From JAXLQL01 sp046331625 (GTDB lineage: Bacteria > Acidobacteriota > Terriglobia > Bryobacterales > Bryobacteraceae): 64,000 nt of DNA. Numbering within the stretch: the first letter of the stretch is position 1; each line of letters starts with the position of its first letter. The notes under the pieces are model-generated. The model did no database searches. It worked only from the letters and a program-made list of their open reading frames with translations, and was not told the DNA's origin. The stretch covers positions 434,001 through 498,000 of the forward strand of contig JAXLQL010000001.1 in NCBI GenBank assembly GCA_046331625.1, given 5' to 3'. Positions 8,736 through 16,936 of this stretch are shown in pieces. The position numbers and the translations under genes were made by a program.

Positions 8736-11111
8736 ATGCCGGGCGTCCGCCAAGACGTCGCGTATGCGCTGCGCCAGATGCGCAACGCCCCCGGTTTCAC
8801 AGCCGCGGCGCTGCTCACCATCGCCATCGGAATCGGCGCCAACACGGCGGTCTTCAGCGTGGTGGACGCCGTGCTCCTGCGCAAGCTCCCCTATCGTGAC
8901 CAGGACCGCCTCACCGCCGTAACGACATTCCTGCCAAAACAAAACTCGAACGTCGTGTTGGATGCCCTCGCGCAAACGTGGCGCTCCGGAAACTCCTCGT
9001 TCGAAGCGATGGCCGCGTGGCGCGGCGGAGGTGCTGTACTGCAAGGCGCCGGCGATCCGGTGAGGTTGCGGCTGGCCCGAGTGACCAGCGACTTTCTGCC
9101 CATGCTCGGAGTCAACGCCACTCCGATGGAGCCCGGCTCGGTCCTGCTCACCCATGCACTCTGGAAGACGCGCTTCGGCTCGGACCCCGCGCTCACCGGC
9201 AAGGCCGTCCTTCTCGATGACGAGCCTCACCTCGTCGCGGGCATTCTCCCCGCTGGCTTCGAGTTTCCAAGCAATGCGCCCATCGATGCGTTGGTCCCCA
9301 TGGATGATCCGCCGGAATCATTCCAGGGCCGCCGCGCCATCCTCGTGGTGGAAGTGATCGCGCGACTGAAGCCGGAGGTCACCCCGGAGATGGCCGCGCG
9401 CGACCTCGCGCTTGTCACAGACCGGGCCGCCGAGAAGTTCCCGCCGGGCTACAAGCGAATGCATGAGAACGCCGTGCCGCGCGTGATCCCGCTCGTGCAA
9501 CATCTCGCCGGCGACACGCGCGAAGTGCTGCGCGTCTTTCTCGGAGCGGTGGCGTTGTTGCTCTTGATCGCCTGCGCCAATGTGGCCAACATGCTGCTGA
9601 CGCGAACCTCGGCTCGCGCCAAGGAAGTCTCCCTTCGTCTCGCCATCGGCGCGGACCAGTCGCGCCTCGTCCGCCAGCTTCTCACCGAGAGCCTGGTGCT
9701 CGCGGCAGGCGGCGCCGTGCTCGGAATCGCCTTCGCCGCCGCAGGCATCACGGCGCTCAGAGCGCTTGCGCCCGCTTCCGCTCCGGGTATCGCGAACACC
9801 GCCTGGAACATCCCCGTACTCTTGTTCACCATCGCGGTCACTGTCGGTTCCGGATTGCTCTTCGGCATCGCGCCGCTCGCTTCGATCCGTCACGCGCATC
9901 CAGCCAACGCGCTGGGCGTTCAAGCGAACACTCCCGCGCGTTTTGGTTCCCGCATTGACGCCGCGCTGGTGGCTACCGAGATCGCCTTGGCCGTGATGTT
10001 GCTCACCGGCGCCGGGCTCCTCACGCGATCTTTCATCAAGCTCACCACGCTCGACCCCGGCTTTGACCCGAAGCGGCTGCTCGTCGCGCGCGTGCAGTTG
10101 CCGCCGATCCGGTATGAGAAACCGGAACAGCGGCGGCTCTATTTCGACAGCCTGCTCGCCCGGGTCCGTGCCCTTCCCGGCGTTAGCTCGGCGGCGGCGG
10201 CCGCGGTCCTTCCTTATCAGGGATTCATGATGAGCGCCGGGATCAGTATCGTGGGCAGCACGGCCGATGTGGCGAAGCCGCAGTCGGCAATCGACATCGC
10301 GACTCCGGATTACTTCCGCACGCTCGGCACTGCGATTCTCGCTGGCCGCGAGTTCAACGATCGCGATCAGCCCGGATCGCCGCCGGTCGCCATCGTCAAC
10401 CAAGCCTTCGTCCACCGCTTTTTTCCCGGCGGCTCCGCCATCGGTAAGCGCGTCAAGTTCGACGAAACCGCTGGCGTCGAGATCGTTGGCGTGGTGACCG
10501 ATGTGCGCCAGCGCGGCCTCGGCGCCGTTCCCGAGCCCTGCCTCTATCGGCCCGCGGCACAGGATCCGAGTTCCATCATGGCGCTTGCCATTCGCGCCCG
10601 CGCCAATCCGCTCGACCTTGCCGCGCCTTTGCGCGAGATCGTGCGATCGCTCGACCAGACTGTGTTGCTCGACAACGTCAATTCCATGGAGCAGAACATG
10701 GAGCGCCTCACCGCCGCCCAGCGATTCAACATGACGGTGCTGGGCGTGTTCGCCCTTGCTGGTTTACTGCTCGCCGCCACAGGAGTCTACGGCGTGCTTT
10801 CCTACACCGTGAGCCGGAGGCGCCACGAGATGGGCGTCCGCCTCGCGCTCGGCGCCACCCCGGGCGATGTGATTCGCTTGGTGCTGCGGCGCGCGCTGGC
10901 GATGACCGCTGCCGGCGCCATCGCGGGCATAGTGGGCGCGCTCGGCATGATGCGGTCACTCGGCTCGATGCTGTTTGGCGTCACACCGGCTGACCCTGTT
11001 ACGCTCGCCGCAGTGATCGGCCTCGTGACCGCCATTGCGTTGCTTGCGGCGTATTGGCCGTCGCGCAGAGCCGCTTCCGTGAACCCTCGCGAGTCACTGA
11101 TGAGTCAATAG
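8736..11111 (+). CDS. ADOP-type MacB/FtsX-like permease
   Basis: A 791-residue membrane protein of the acidobacterial duplicated orphan permease type (TIGR03434). The start MPGVRQDVAYALRQMRNAPG is a family hallmark. There are two tandem units, each with an N-terminal membrane helix (about residues 20-43 and 405-430), a MacB-type periplasmic domain, and an FtsX domain with several helices (about 262-390 and 660-785). No ATPase gene lies next to it, hence 'orphan'. The substrate and energy source are unknown. It is the last gene of the DUF1592/DUF1552 operon, and a REP-like double hairpin follows its stop. Confidence 0.9.
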   Translation: MPGVRQDVAYALRQMRNAPGFTAAALLTIAIGIGANTAVFSVVDAVLLRKLPYRDQDRLTAVTTFLPKQNSNVVLDALAQTWRSGNSSFEAMAAWRGGGAVLQGAGDPVRLRLARVTSDFLPMLGVNATPMEPGSVLLTHALWKTRFGSDPALTGKAVLLDDEPHLVAGILPAGFEFPSNAPIDALVPMDDPPESFQGRRAILVVEVIARLKPEVTPEMAARDLALVTDRAAEKFPPGYKRMHENAVPRVIPLVQHLAGDTREVLRVFLGAVALLLLIACANVANMLLTRTSARAKEVSLRLAIGADQSRLVRQLLTESLVLAAGGAVLGIAFAAAGITALRALAPASAPGIANTAWNIPVLLFTIAVTVGSGLLFGIAPLASIRHAHPANALGVQANTPARFGSRIDAALVATEIALAVMLLTGAGLLTRSFIKLTTLDPGFDPKRLLVARVQLPPIRYEKPEQRRLYFDSLLARVRALPGVSSAAAAAVLPYQGFMMSAGISIVGSTADVAKPQSAIDIATPDYFRTLGTAILAGREFNDRDQPGSPPVAIVNQAFVHRFFPGGSAIGKRVKFDETAGVEIVGVVTDVRQRGLGAVPEPCLYRPAAQDPSSIMALAIRARANPLDLAAPLREIVRSLDQTVLLDNVNSMEQNMERLTAAQRFNMTVLGVFALAGLLLAATGVYGVLSYTVSRRRHEMGVRLALGATPGDVIRLVLRRALAMTAAGAIAGIVGALGMMRSLGSMLFGVTPADPVTLAAVIGLVTAIALLAAYWPSRRAASVNPRESLMSQ

Positions 11112-11146
11112 CCCGAACGCGGAACCAGTCACTGCCGGCTGTGGGG

Positions 11147-11180
11147 CAGGCTTCAGCCTGCGCGGGACTTCAGTCCCGCT
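11147..11180 (+). repeat. REP-like double hairpin, copy 1
   Basis: Two perfect inverted repeats abut: GCAGGCTTCAGCCTGC (11147-11162) and GCGGGACTTCAGTCCCGC (11163-11180), both with a TC centre. The element lies between the convergent ends of the ADOP gene and the minus-strand gene at 11218. Related copies occur at 23201-23233 and 25834-25862. It could act as a bidirectional terminator or mRNA-end stabiliser. Confidence 0.7.
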
Positions 11181-11217
11181 ACCAATACCCTCGTGCCCAA
11201 CTCTACTCGCCACAAAC

Positions 11218-11778
11218 TCACTTCCGGATCACCACATTCACACCCCGCGGCGAAATATCGATCCGGTCCACCTTGTGCCGCAGCTCGAAAGGCTTTCCGA
11301 TCACCACCTCCGGATACCTCGGCACGATGTAGTAGTCGATCAATAACTGCATCAAGCTCCCGCTCACCGGTACTCCCGCCACTTCCACTGACTGGATGTC
11401 GACTTGCGCCTCTCCCGGTTTCACGGCCTTCAACTTCACCGTTACCGAGACATGCTTTTCCCCGCGCAGCAGCAACATCGCCAGCATCCCCGGCGGCTGC
11501 CCACGATTCGTCTGGACCTTGATGAAGTCCACCCATCCCGAACCCGTCGCAGTGCCCGCGCCCAATTCCACTTTCGGCACGCGGATCCCGTCGCCAACGG
11601 CCTTCGCACTTCTTCGGCGGCGTAGAGTTCGCTTCGGCCAGCGAGATGAACCGTTCGCGCCCGGAGCCAGCCGCTCCTCTTCGATCTGCACCACTTTGTT
11701 CCGAACAGTGGCGTAGTCGGCGGGTGCGGCAAACAGCCAGCCCACCGCCAACAGCGCGATTCCACGGCGAGGCATCAT
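11218..11778 (-). CDS. Predicted secreted protein with an internally frame-shifted segment
   Basis: As read, 186 residues with a signal peptide (MMPRRGIALLAVGWLFAAPA). The C-terminal half looks like good protein (KVELGAGTATGSGWVDFIKV through DISPRGVNVVI). The segment at about 11603-11672 reads as basic low-complexity sequence (RWPKRTLRRRR). The other two frames there give RFISLAEA and then SELYAAEEVR, after which the original frame resumes at KAVGDGIRVPK. Three one-base losses would explain this. The family is not recognised; similar small exported proteins are probably common in Acidobacteriota. Confidence 0.6.
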   Translation of the reverse strand: MMPRRGIALLAVGWLFAAPADYATVRNKVVQIEEERLAPGANGSSRWPKRTLRRRRSAKAVGDGIRVPKVELGAGTATGSGWVDFIKVQTNRGQPPGMLAMLLLRGEKHVSVTVKLKAVKPGEAQVDIQSVEVAGVPVSGSLMQLLIDYYIVPRYPEVVIGKPFELRHKVDRIDISPRGVNVVIRK

Positions 11779-11816
11779 GTCTCGTTCCCGGTCCGTTGCG
11801 AGCGCACCGAGCCGCC

Positions 11817-14183
11817 CTAGGTAAACGCGCCACCGCTCAGCAAGGTTTCGCGCAGTCCCATATAGAGAGCCAGGAAGATCGCCAGGGCGGACCCCAACAC
11901 GCTCGCCGCCGCGTTGAGTGACCATGCCCACCGCACCGCCGGCTTGCTCATTCGCTCGAGCCGCGTCAGGCCAGACGGAAACGGCATGCCCATCGCGAAG
12001 CCCACCGGCGCGATCAACAGCACGGTTACAACCACGCGCGCTGGGAACGGCCACCCGACCCCGGCGTTCGCGATCGGGCCCAACAAAAACGCCAGCGCCC
12101 CCACCGAGAGCGCCACCGCCATCAGCACGATCCGCAACTGTGGCTTCTCCGAGGTCCTGAGCCGCCGCGACCAGTAACTGCCCAGTCCGCTCGACACGAG
12201 CATCGAGAATACGATCACCGTGAGCGCATAAGTAGGATGCCCAAGGAAGAGCACGAATTTCTGAATCAACGCCACTTGGATGAGGATATAGCCGATGCCG
12301 ATACACACGAAGTAAATCAGGAACCGCCGCACGCCGCGCTCGGTGGGAAGCCTGCTCCCGAGCAACAGTGGCGGAAGCGCCAGCGTGATGATCGTGGCCA
12401 GGATGCTCACGCCCACCAGCGCGAACAACAACGGAACGGCCTTGTTGATCTTGTAATCCGCGCTGCCTTTGTTCGTATTGAAGAACGCGAGCAAATCCCG
12501 CGGCTGCACGGTGTAAAAGAAGAACGGCCGGTTGTCGTCCACGCTCGAAACGTCGTAGGGATAACTAGCCAGGTAGCCGTCGAGATCGGGCTCACGCATC
12601 ACCTTGGCGAACGGTGAATTGTCCTTGTCGCCCGGCAGGTACACAGCCTGGATGCCGCCCTCTTGAAACGTCTTGCGCGCCCGCTCGAGATCAGCCTCGC
12701 TGAACGGCTTACGCGAGATTATGACGGTATCGGTAGCGCCCCACCCGCGGATTGCTTGCGCGTTCTCACGCGCTACGATCACGTGCCGCCAAGGCTTCGT
12801 CTCGCCCAGCCGTTCCAGCGCATCTTGCGCGAGCATCAACAACCGCAGCGACTCGCGTGGCGGATCGAATCCCCAGCGAGTGAACGCCATCAGTCCGTCA
12901 TCGGTCAGATGACTCAGATAGTCGTAGAACGCATCGGACGTGTAGAGGTTGTTCTCGGAGAGCGCGAACGCACCCGCCGCGGTGGATGCCCACGTATCCA
13001 CCAGTGTCGCCTGCAGCACCTGGTACTTCTCCGGGCTCCGCCGCACGAAGCTGCGCCCGTCTTCCACCACGATCTTCACATCGGGCCGGAAGTAGAGCCG
13101 GTGGCTGATCGACGCGTAGCGTCGCTTCATCACCGTGTTGGCAATGATGTCGTTGATCTCGACTCCGGTCACGTCTTTCGATCCCGACGAGAGCGCACGC
13201 GTTACGTCCCAGCCGCCGCCCGGACCGATGATCAGCGTCTTGGCTCCGGGCCGCATGGCATACGGCAGCCCCGGACCCGTCAATTGCAGATCGCGCCGTT
13301 GCTTGTCATTGAGCGAATCGATGTTGAAGGTGGGGATGCCCGTGGAAGCATCGGCGTCGATGAACACGGCGAGCGCGCGCGAACCGGACTCGGGAGCCAC
13401 CGCGATGCGTGAGAAGCTGTTCCACTTGACGAACTGCTCTTCCTTGAGCTCTTGCCCTTTGGCGTAGTGGACATCAATGATGCGGGCCTTCAGATTGAAC
13501 GCCACCATGGCCACCAGCGCGAGTCCCACGGCCACGGCTGCAATGCGTCCGCGCGGCGCGCGAGCCAGCGTGAACCATACGCCCGCGGCGGCCGTGTAGA
13601 TCACCGCCGCGGCGAGCACGGTGTTCGGACCTTCGATCAGCTCGAGCAGCGGGATCAGCACGAGGCACCCGCCCGCGGCGCCGAGCAGATCGAAGAAGTA
13701 GACGCGGTCAACGCGCTCGATGGTCTCCCCGATCGCGAGCGAGACGACGACTCCCGAGAAAAAGAACGGCACTGCACAGGCGAGGTACACCGCGACCAGC
13801 GTCAGCCCGCCCGGGTCGCCGCGCAACGAGAGCAGGAACACGAGCGCTCCCAGCACCGCCGCGGCGTCGCACATCGCGAGCGCTCCGAGCTTGGTGAACA
13901 GCGGCGTCCGCCAGCTCGACACGACATAGCTGAACACGCCGCCCGCGCCGAGTCCGAACAGCGCCACCGAGATCGCGAGGAACGCGAGGTGGTAATAGAA
14001 GATGACCGAGAAGATCCGGGTGAGCGACAGCTCGAGAAGAAGCGTGGCGAGCGTGGTGAGCGCGACGCCCAGGTAAAGCTGTGGCCATCGGATCTCGGAG
14101 GAGTGTTCCCGGGCCAGCAGGCGGCCCGTGGAGGAGACGCGGGACAAGTTCCTATGGTAACTGGGAATTCGGGTGCCCTGCAT
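11817..14183 (-). CDS. Multi-pass membrane protein with spermidine-synthase-like domain
   Basis: About 788 residues: an N-terminal membrane bundle (roughly residues 35-220), a soluble SAM-binding methyltransferase/aminopropyltransferase-like domain with GPGGGWDVTRALSSGSKDV and GVEIN (about 315-345), and a second membrane bundle (about 570-785). The fold resembles membrane-fused spermidine synthases, but true polyamine synthesis is doubtful and the substrate is unknown. It is a clear paralog of the protein at 23194-25545. The start is uncertain: the paralog begins at the point matching residue ~35, and no Shine-Dalgarno is seen before the ATG at 14183. Confidence 0.8.
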   Translation of the reverse strand: MQGTRIPSYHRNLSRVSSTGRLLAREHSSEIRWPQLYLGVALTTLATLLLELSLTRIFSVIFYYHLAFLAISVALFGLGAGGVFSYVVSSWRTPLFTKLGALAMCDAAAVLGALVFLLSLRGDPGGLTLVAVYLACAVPFFFSGVVVSLAIGETIERVDRVYFFDLLGAAGGCLVLIPLLELIEGPNTVLAAAVIYTAAAGVWFTLARAPRGRIAAVAVGLALVAMVAFNLKARIIDVHYAKGQELKEEQFVKWNSFSRIAVAPESGSRALAVFIDADASTGIPTFNIDSLNDKQRRDLQLTGPGLPYAMRPGAKTLIIGPGGGWDVTRALSSGSKDVTGVEINDIIANTVMKRRYASISHRLYFRPDVKIVVEDGRSFVRRSPEKYQVLQATLVDTWASTAAGAFALSENNLYTSDAFYDYLSHLTDDGLMAFTRWGFDPPRESLRLLMLAQDALERLGETKPWRHVIVARENAQAIRGWGATDTVIISRKPFSEADLERARKTFQEGGIQAVYLPGDKDNSPFAKVMREPDLDGYLASYPYDVSSVDDNRPFFFYTVQPRDLLAFFNTNKGSADYKINKAVPLLFALVGVSILATIITLALPPLLLGSRLPTERGVRRFLIYFVCIGIGYILIQVALIQKFVLFLGHPTYALTVIVFSMLVSSGLGSYWSRRLRTSEKPQLRIVLMAVALSVGALAFLLGPIANAGVGWPFPARVVVTVLLIAPVGFAMGMPFPSGLTRLERMSKPAVRWAWSLNAAASVLGSALAIFLALYMGLRETLLSGGAFT

Positions 14184-14249
14184 GTCCGAAACGTCGGGTG
14201 CAAAAACTCCCCCTGCTCGAGACTTCTAGCAAGCCCCTAAAGAGGAGAC

Positions 14250-14294
14250 AGACAACCTAGTTTGAGGGAGCGCGGGAACAACCCAAGGTTGTCT
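14250..14294. repeat. Inverted repeat in a divergent intergenic region
   Basis: AGACAACCT (14250-14258) is matched by its reverse complement AGGTTGTCT (14286-14294), with 27 bases between. It lies between two divergent genes (minus-strand start 14183, plus-strand start near 14347), so it could be a regulatory site or an RNA hairpin. A TATGAT hexamer follows its right arm. Confidence 0.4.
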
Positions 14295-14346
14295 ATGATA
14301 GCGTGGTACTTGGTGGAATCGGACCATTCGCAGTACTGGTGCCGAT

Positions 14347-15372
14347 TTGCCTAGCAGCAGATCCTGGGTTCTATCCGCCTTCTCCCTGAAAATGAGAAGA
14401 TCAAGTGCGTCGGCAAGGCGCGCGGATGCTAATTCTGCGTTGCTCGCCGAGTCTCCGGCAGAGGCCCTACACAACGAAAGAATCGGCCCTAAGAAGGTCG
14501 TGTTCCCGGGCGAACTGTCGAAGAACTTAACAGGCGCTGCCGGGTCAACCTCGTCGCGGCTGCCGCTGGACGCGAAAAGGCAGATGCTTCGACAGATTAG
14601 CGCCGATCCCGACAACCTGATCCTTCGAGAGGAATTCGCGCGGTCGCTCGAGGGCAATGATTCGGTGCGGGCTCAGTTCATTCGGCTCCAACTCCGGCGA
14701 TCCACGGCATCAAAGTCCAGTACGCTCGAGGATCTCGAAGCCGAGTGGAAATGTCGCGACCTCGAGAAGCTCCACGGACGCGAGTGGCTCCCAAATGACC
14801 TTGCTGGGCTTGGCGTGACCGGCGTCCGGTACAATCGCGGATTTCCCGAGCATGTCGAAATCGACGCAAGCGATTTCCTCGTTCACTGGGAAGCTTTGTT
14901 GGAGGCGGCTCCGATACTCCACCTTACGTTAAAGGGTGTGAAGGCGGTCGCGGAGGCGTTGTTCACTTCGCCGGCGCTCCGTCGGATGCGCTCTCTCGAT
15001 CTTTCACGATGCGGGCTGACTGATCCGGAAATCGAACTGCTCGCGAGTCAGCCCCTTGTCGATCTGCGATGGCTCTCGCTAGCTGGCAACGAAATCGGAA
15101 AGCGGGGAGTCGAAGCCCTCGTCGCGGCGACCCAGTCCGGCCGAATTCCGCTCGTGTACGTGAATTTGGCTGGGAATCCATTCAATCCGGTGGAGCGGTT
15201 GGTCTACGACATGGATTCCGTGATGGACACCGAAATGTCGCCAGAGGCGCTCGAATGGGAGAGACGCGCACCAGTACCCTGGCTTCGAAGAAATCTTAAG
15301 AATGGTCTCATTCAACCAATCGACAGGTTCGCGCCGGAACGGGCTTCCTCGACCTCGTATTCCACGCGATGA
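14347..15372 (+). CDS. TIGR02996 repeat-companion domain / leucine-rich repeat protein
   Basis: Up to 341 residues. MLRQISADPDNLILREEFAR followed by VRAQFIRLQ (from residue 80) is a TIGR02996 domain, found mostly in Planctomycetes and Myxococcota beside short repeats. Residues ~200-265 contain leucine-rich repeats (LRRMRSLDLSRCGLTD and LRWLSLAGNEIGKRG). The protein is probably cytoplasmic with a binding role. The start is uncertain: TTG 14347 is the longest, ATG 14392 is possible, and ATG 14584 has an AAAAGG upstream and would begin right at the domain. The last 61 bases overlap the convergent gene at 15312. Confidence 0.6.
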   Translation: MPSSRSWVLSAFSLKMRRSSASARRADANSALLAESPAEALHNERIGPKKVVFPGELSKNLTGAAGSTSSRLPLDAKRQMLRQISADPDNLILREEFARSLEGNDSVRAQFIRLQLRRSTASKSSTLEDLEAEWKCRDLEKLHGREWLPNDLAGLGVTGVRYNRGFPEHVEIDASDFLVHWEALLEAAPILHLTLKGVKAVAEALFTSPALRRMRSLDLSRCGLTDPEIELLASQPLVDLRWLSLAGNEIGKRGVEALVAATQSGRIPLVYVNLAGNPFNPVERLVYDMDSVMDTEMSPEALEWERRAPVPWLRRNLKNGLIQPIDRFAPERASSTSYSTR

Positions 15373-16781
15373 CCGGCGGGCGCCTCGAGTAATGGCTCGC
15401 GCCCGTCTCGGCGTGTGAACGCAATCGCTCTTGCCTGAGGTTCCAGGGACTCCAATGGCGCGGCGTTGATGTTGACGTTCGGCCGAATGTCGAAATAGCC
15501 ATTCGCTTCCGCGATATTGGTTGCGGCGATGGTCACCGAAGCCTCCATGCGGGCTTGGACGCAGAGTGAGTCTCGATAGCTCGCGTGCGCTTTCGCAGCA
15601 GGTTCCCCCGAAGCCAAGTAGTCCTCCCAAGCCGGATGCGTTAGCGCCGAAGCTCCCAGGATCCGGACCAAATCATCGGCATCTTTCAGTCCGACCGGCC
15701 GGCCCGGCCCGCTTCCGTAGATGAGGTGAATCGCAGGGTCCAACGCCTTCGGAATAAGGTCGCGAAGAAGCCACGCGGGGGATCCGGTCTCGTCGTAACG
15801 GCGGCATTGACCGGAAGCCACGATCAACTGATCAACGATCTCGACCCTCCTTTCGGCAAGCGGCTCTCCTTTGCTGGAGACAATGCGAGGCCTCTCACCT
15901 ACTACCTGGCGGAGATCGAGTTCGAGTGCTCCGTTTTCGCACGTCCGAACTTTGGCGACGCCGTATCCTTCGGCCCAGGTAAGTCGCTCGTCGCTTGGAT
16001 GGAGTTCCGGAGAAAGGGGCCGTTCTCCCTGAAAGCGGCCAGCCAAGAGTCTGTCGTTCCGTAGGCTATCCGGGAACGCTCTACCGCCGATTTGCCCTTT
16101 TGAAACCCACAGGACTTCGTTCCCGGTCTTCAGTCCCACCTCCGCACACCAAGCCCCAGTTGCTCCTCCGCCGAGTACGCACACCTTGCCTCGTTGCGGC
16201 ATCAGAGTTCGGCTCTCGAGGAATTGCTCGCCCGTCACGATCCTTCGCCACGGATGCTGCCGGCACGCGGAGTCCCGATACTCCTGTAGCAGCAAGGGGT
16301 CCTCAATGCGATCGAGATCTAGCCACCGCGACTGACCGATGCCGATACACACATCGAGCTTCGCAGCTCGGATCGGTCGTCCATTTGCCACGACTATGAG
16401 CTCGCGGCCACGCCGCTCCACCGATTCAACCATGGCGTCGAGCGAAGCCGCGGCAATCCCATGGCACTCGAGCTTCGTCGTTCGGGAGAAGGCGGCCGAA
16501 CTGAGGAACTGGTTCGCCTGACGGAACCCCGGACGATTGTGAAAGCCAGGGAGGCTCAGCAGAAAAGGCCATTGGCCCATCTTGACTTCACGATAGTTCG
16601 CCCACGGATCTTCCTGCCCGATGAACAATACGGGTAGCCGCCCAATACGATCTCGACCGCGCGCACTCGCCATGAGTGTGACGTAGTTCACAACCGCGGC
16701 GTAACCACGTCCGGCAATCACATAGTACGCAGTGTCGGGCGAAACGGAGTGGGTGGCCCAGTCTGGATGAAATTCGTGCAT
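15312..16781 (-). CDS. FAD/NAD(P)-binding oxidoreductase-like protein
   Basis: A 489-residue soluble protein with two nucleotide-binding-like regions. Residues 19-35 read AYYVIAGRGYAAVVNYV. Near 203-215 the motif VCVLGGGATGAWCAEVG is a classical GxGxxG dinucleotide-binding turn followed by VLWVSKG. The overall layout resembles FAD/NAD(P)-dependent oxidoreductases, but I do not recognise a named family or substrate. It shares a 61-base convergent overlap with the TIGR02996 gene, and the pair sits alone between genes with typical acidobacterial content, so it may be an acquired cassette. Confidence 0.55.
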   Translation of the reverse strand: MHEFHPDWATHSVSPDTAYYVIAGRGYAAVVNYVTLMASARGRDRIGRLPVLFIGQEDPWANYREVKMGQWPFLLSLPGFHNRPGFRQANQFLSSAAFSRTTKLECHGIAAASLDAMVESVERRGRELIVVANGRPIRAAKLDVCIGIGQSRWLDLDRIEDPLLLQEYRDSACRQHPWRRIVTGEQFLESRTLMPQRGKVCVLGGGATGAWCAEVGLKTGNEVLWVSKGQIGGRAFPDSLRNDRLLAGRFQGERPLSPELHPSDERLTWAEGYGVAKVRTCENGALELDLRQVVGERPRIVSSKGEPLAERRVEIVDQLIVASGQCRRYDETGSPAWLLRDLIPKALDPAIHLIYGSGPGRPVGLKDADDLVRILGASALTHPAWEDYLASGEPAAKAHASYRDSLCVQARMEASVTIAATNIAEANGYFDIRPNVNINAAPLESLEPQARAIAFTRRDGREPLLEAPAGHRVEYEVEEARSGANLSIG

Positions 16782-16936
16782 TCGAGTCCAAGCGGAATGT
16801 TCACGAGGACCCGGAACGAAAGTTCCCTCCGGCGCAGCATCCGGAGCAGTAACGTCATTTTACACCAAACACGGCGCCGATCAGATTTAACGATATCGGA
16901 GGAACTCCGGCGATTTCCAGGGTCTATCATGGTGTC

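Noticed and set aside
7593..9230. 545-codon minus-strand frame opposite DUF1552 and ADOP
   Set aside because: It spans two real genes on the other strand and has a repetitive Gly/Ala/Val/Arg/Glu composition, typical of antisense frames.
9318..10415. 365-codon minus-strand frame opposite ADOP
   Set aside because: Antisense shadow with charged low-complexity sequence and no recognisable motif.
11779..12306. N-terminal extension of the small exported protein gene to 12306
   Set aside because: It runs deep into the 3' part of the membrane protein gene in another frame, and a clear signal peptide begins at 11778.
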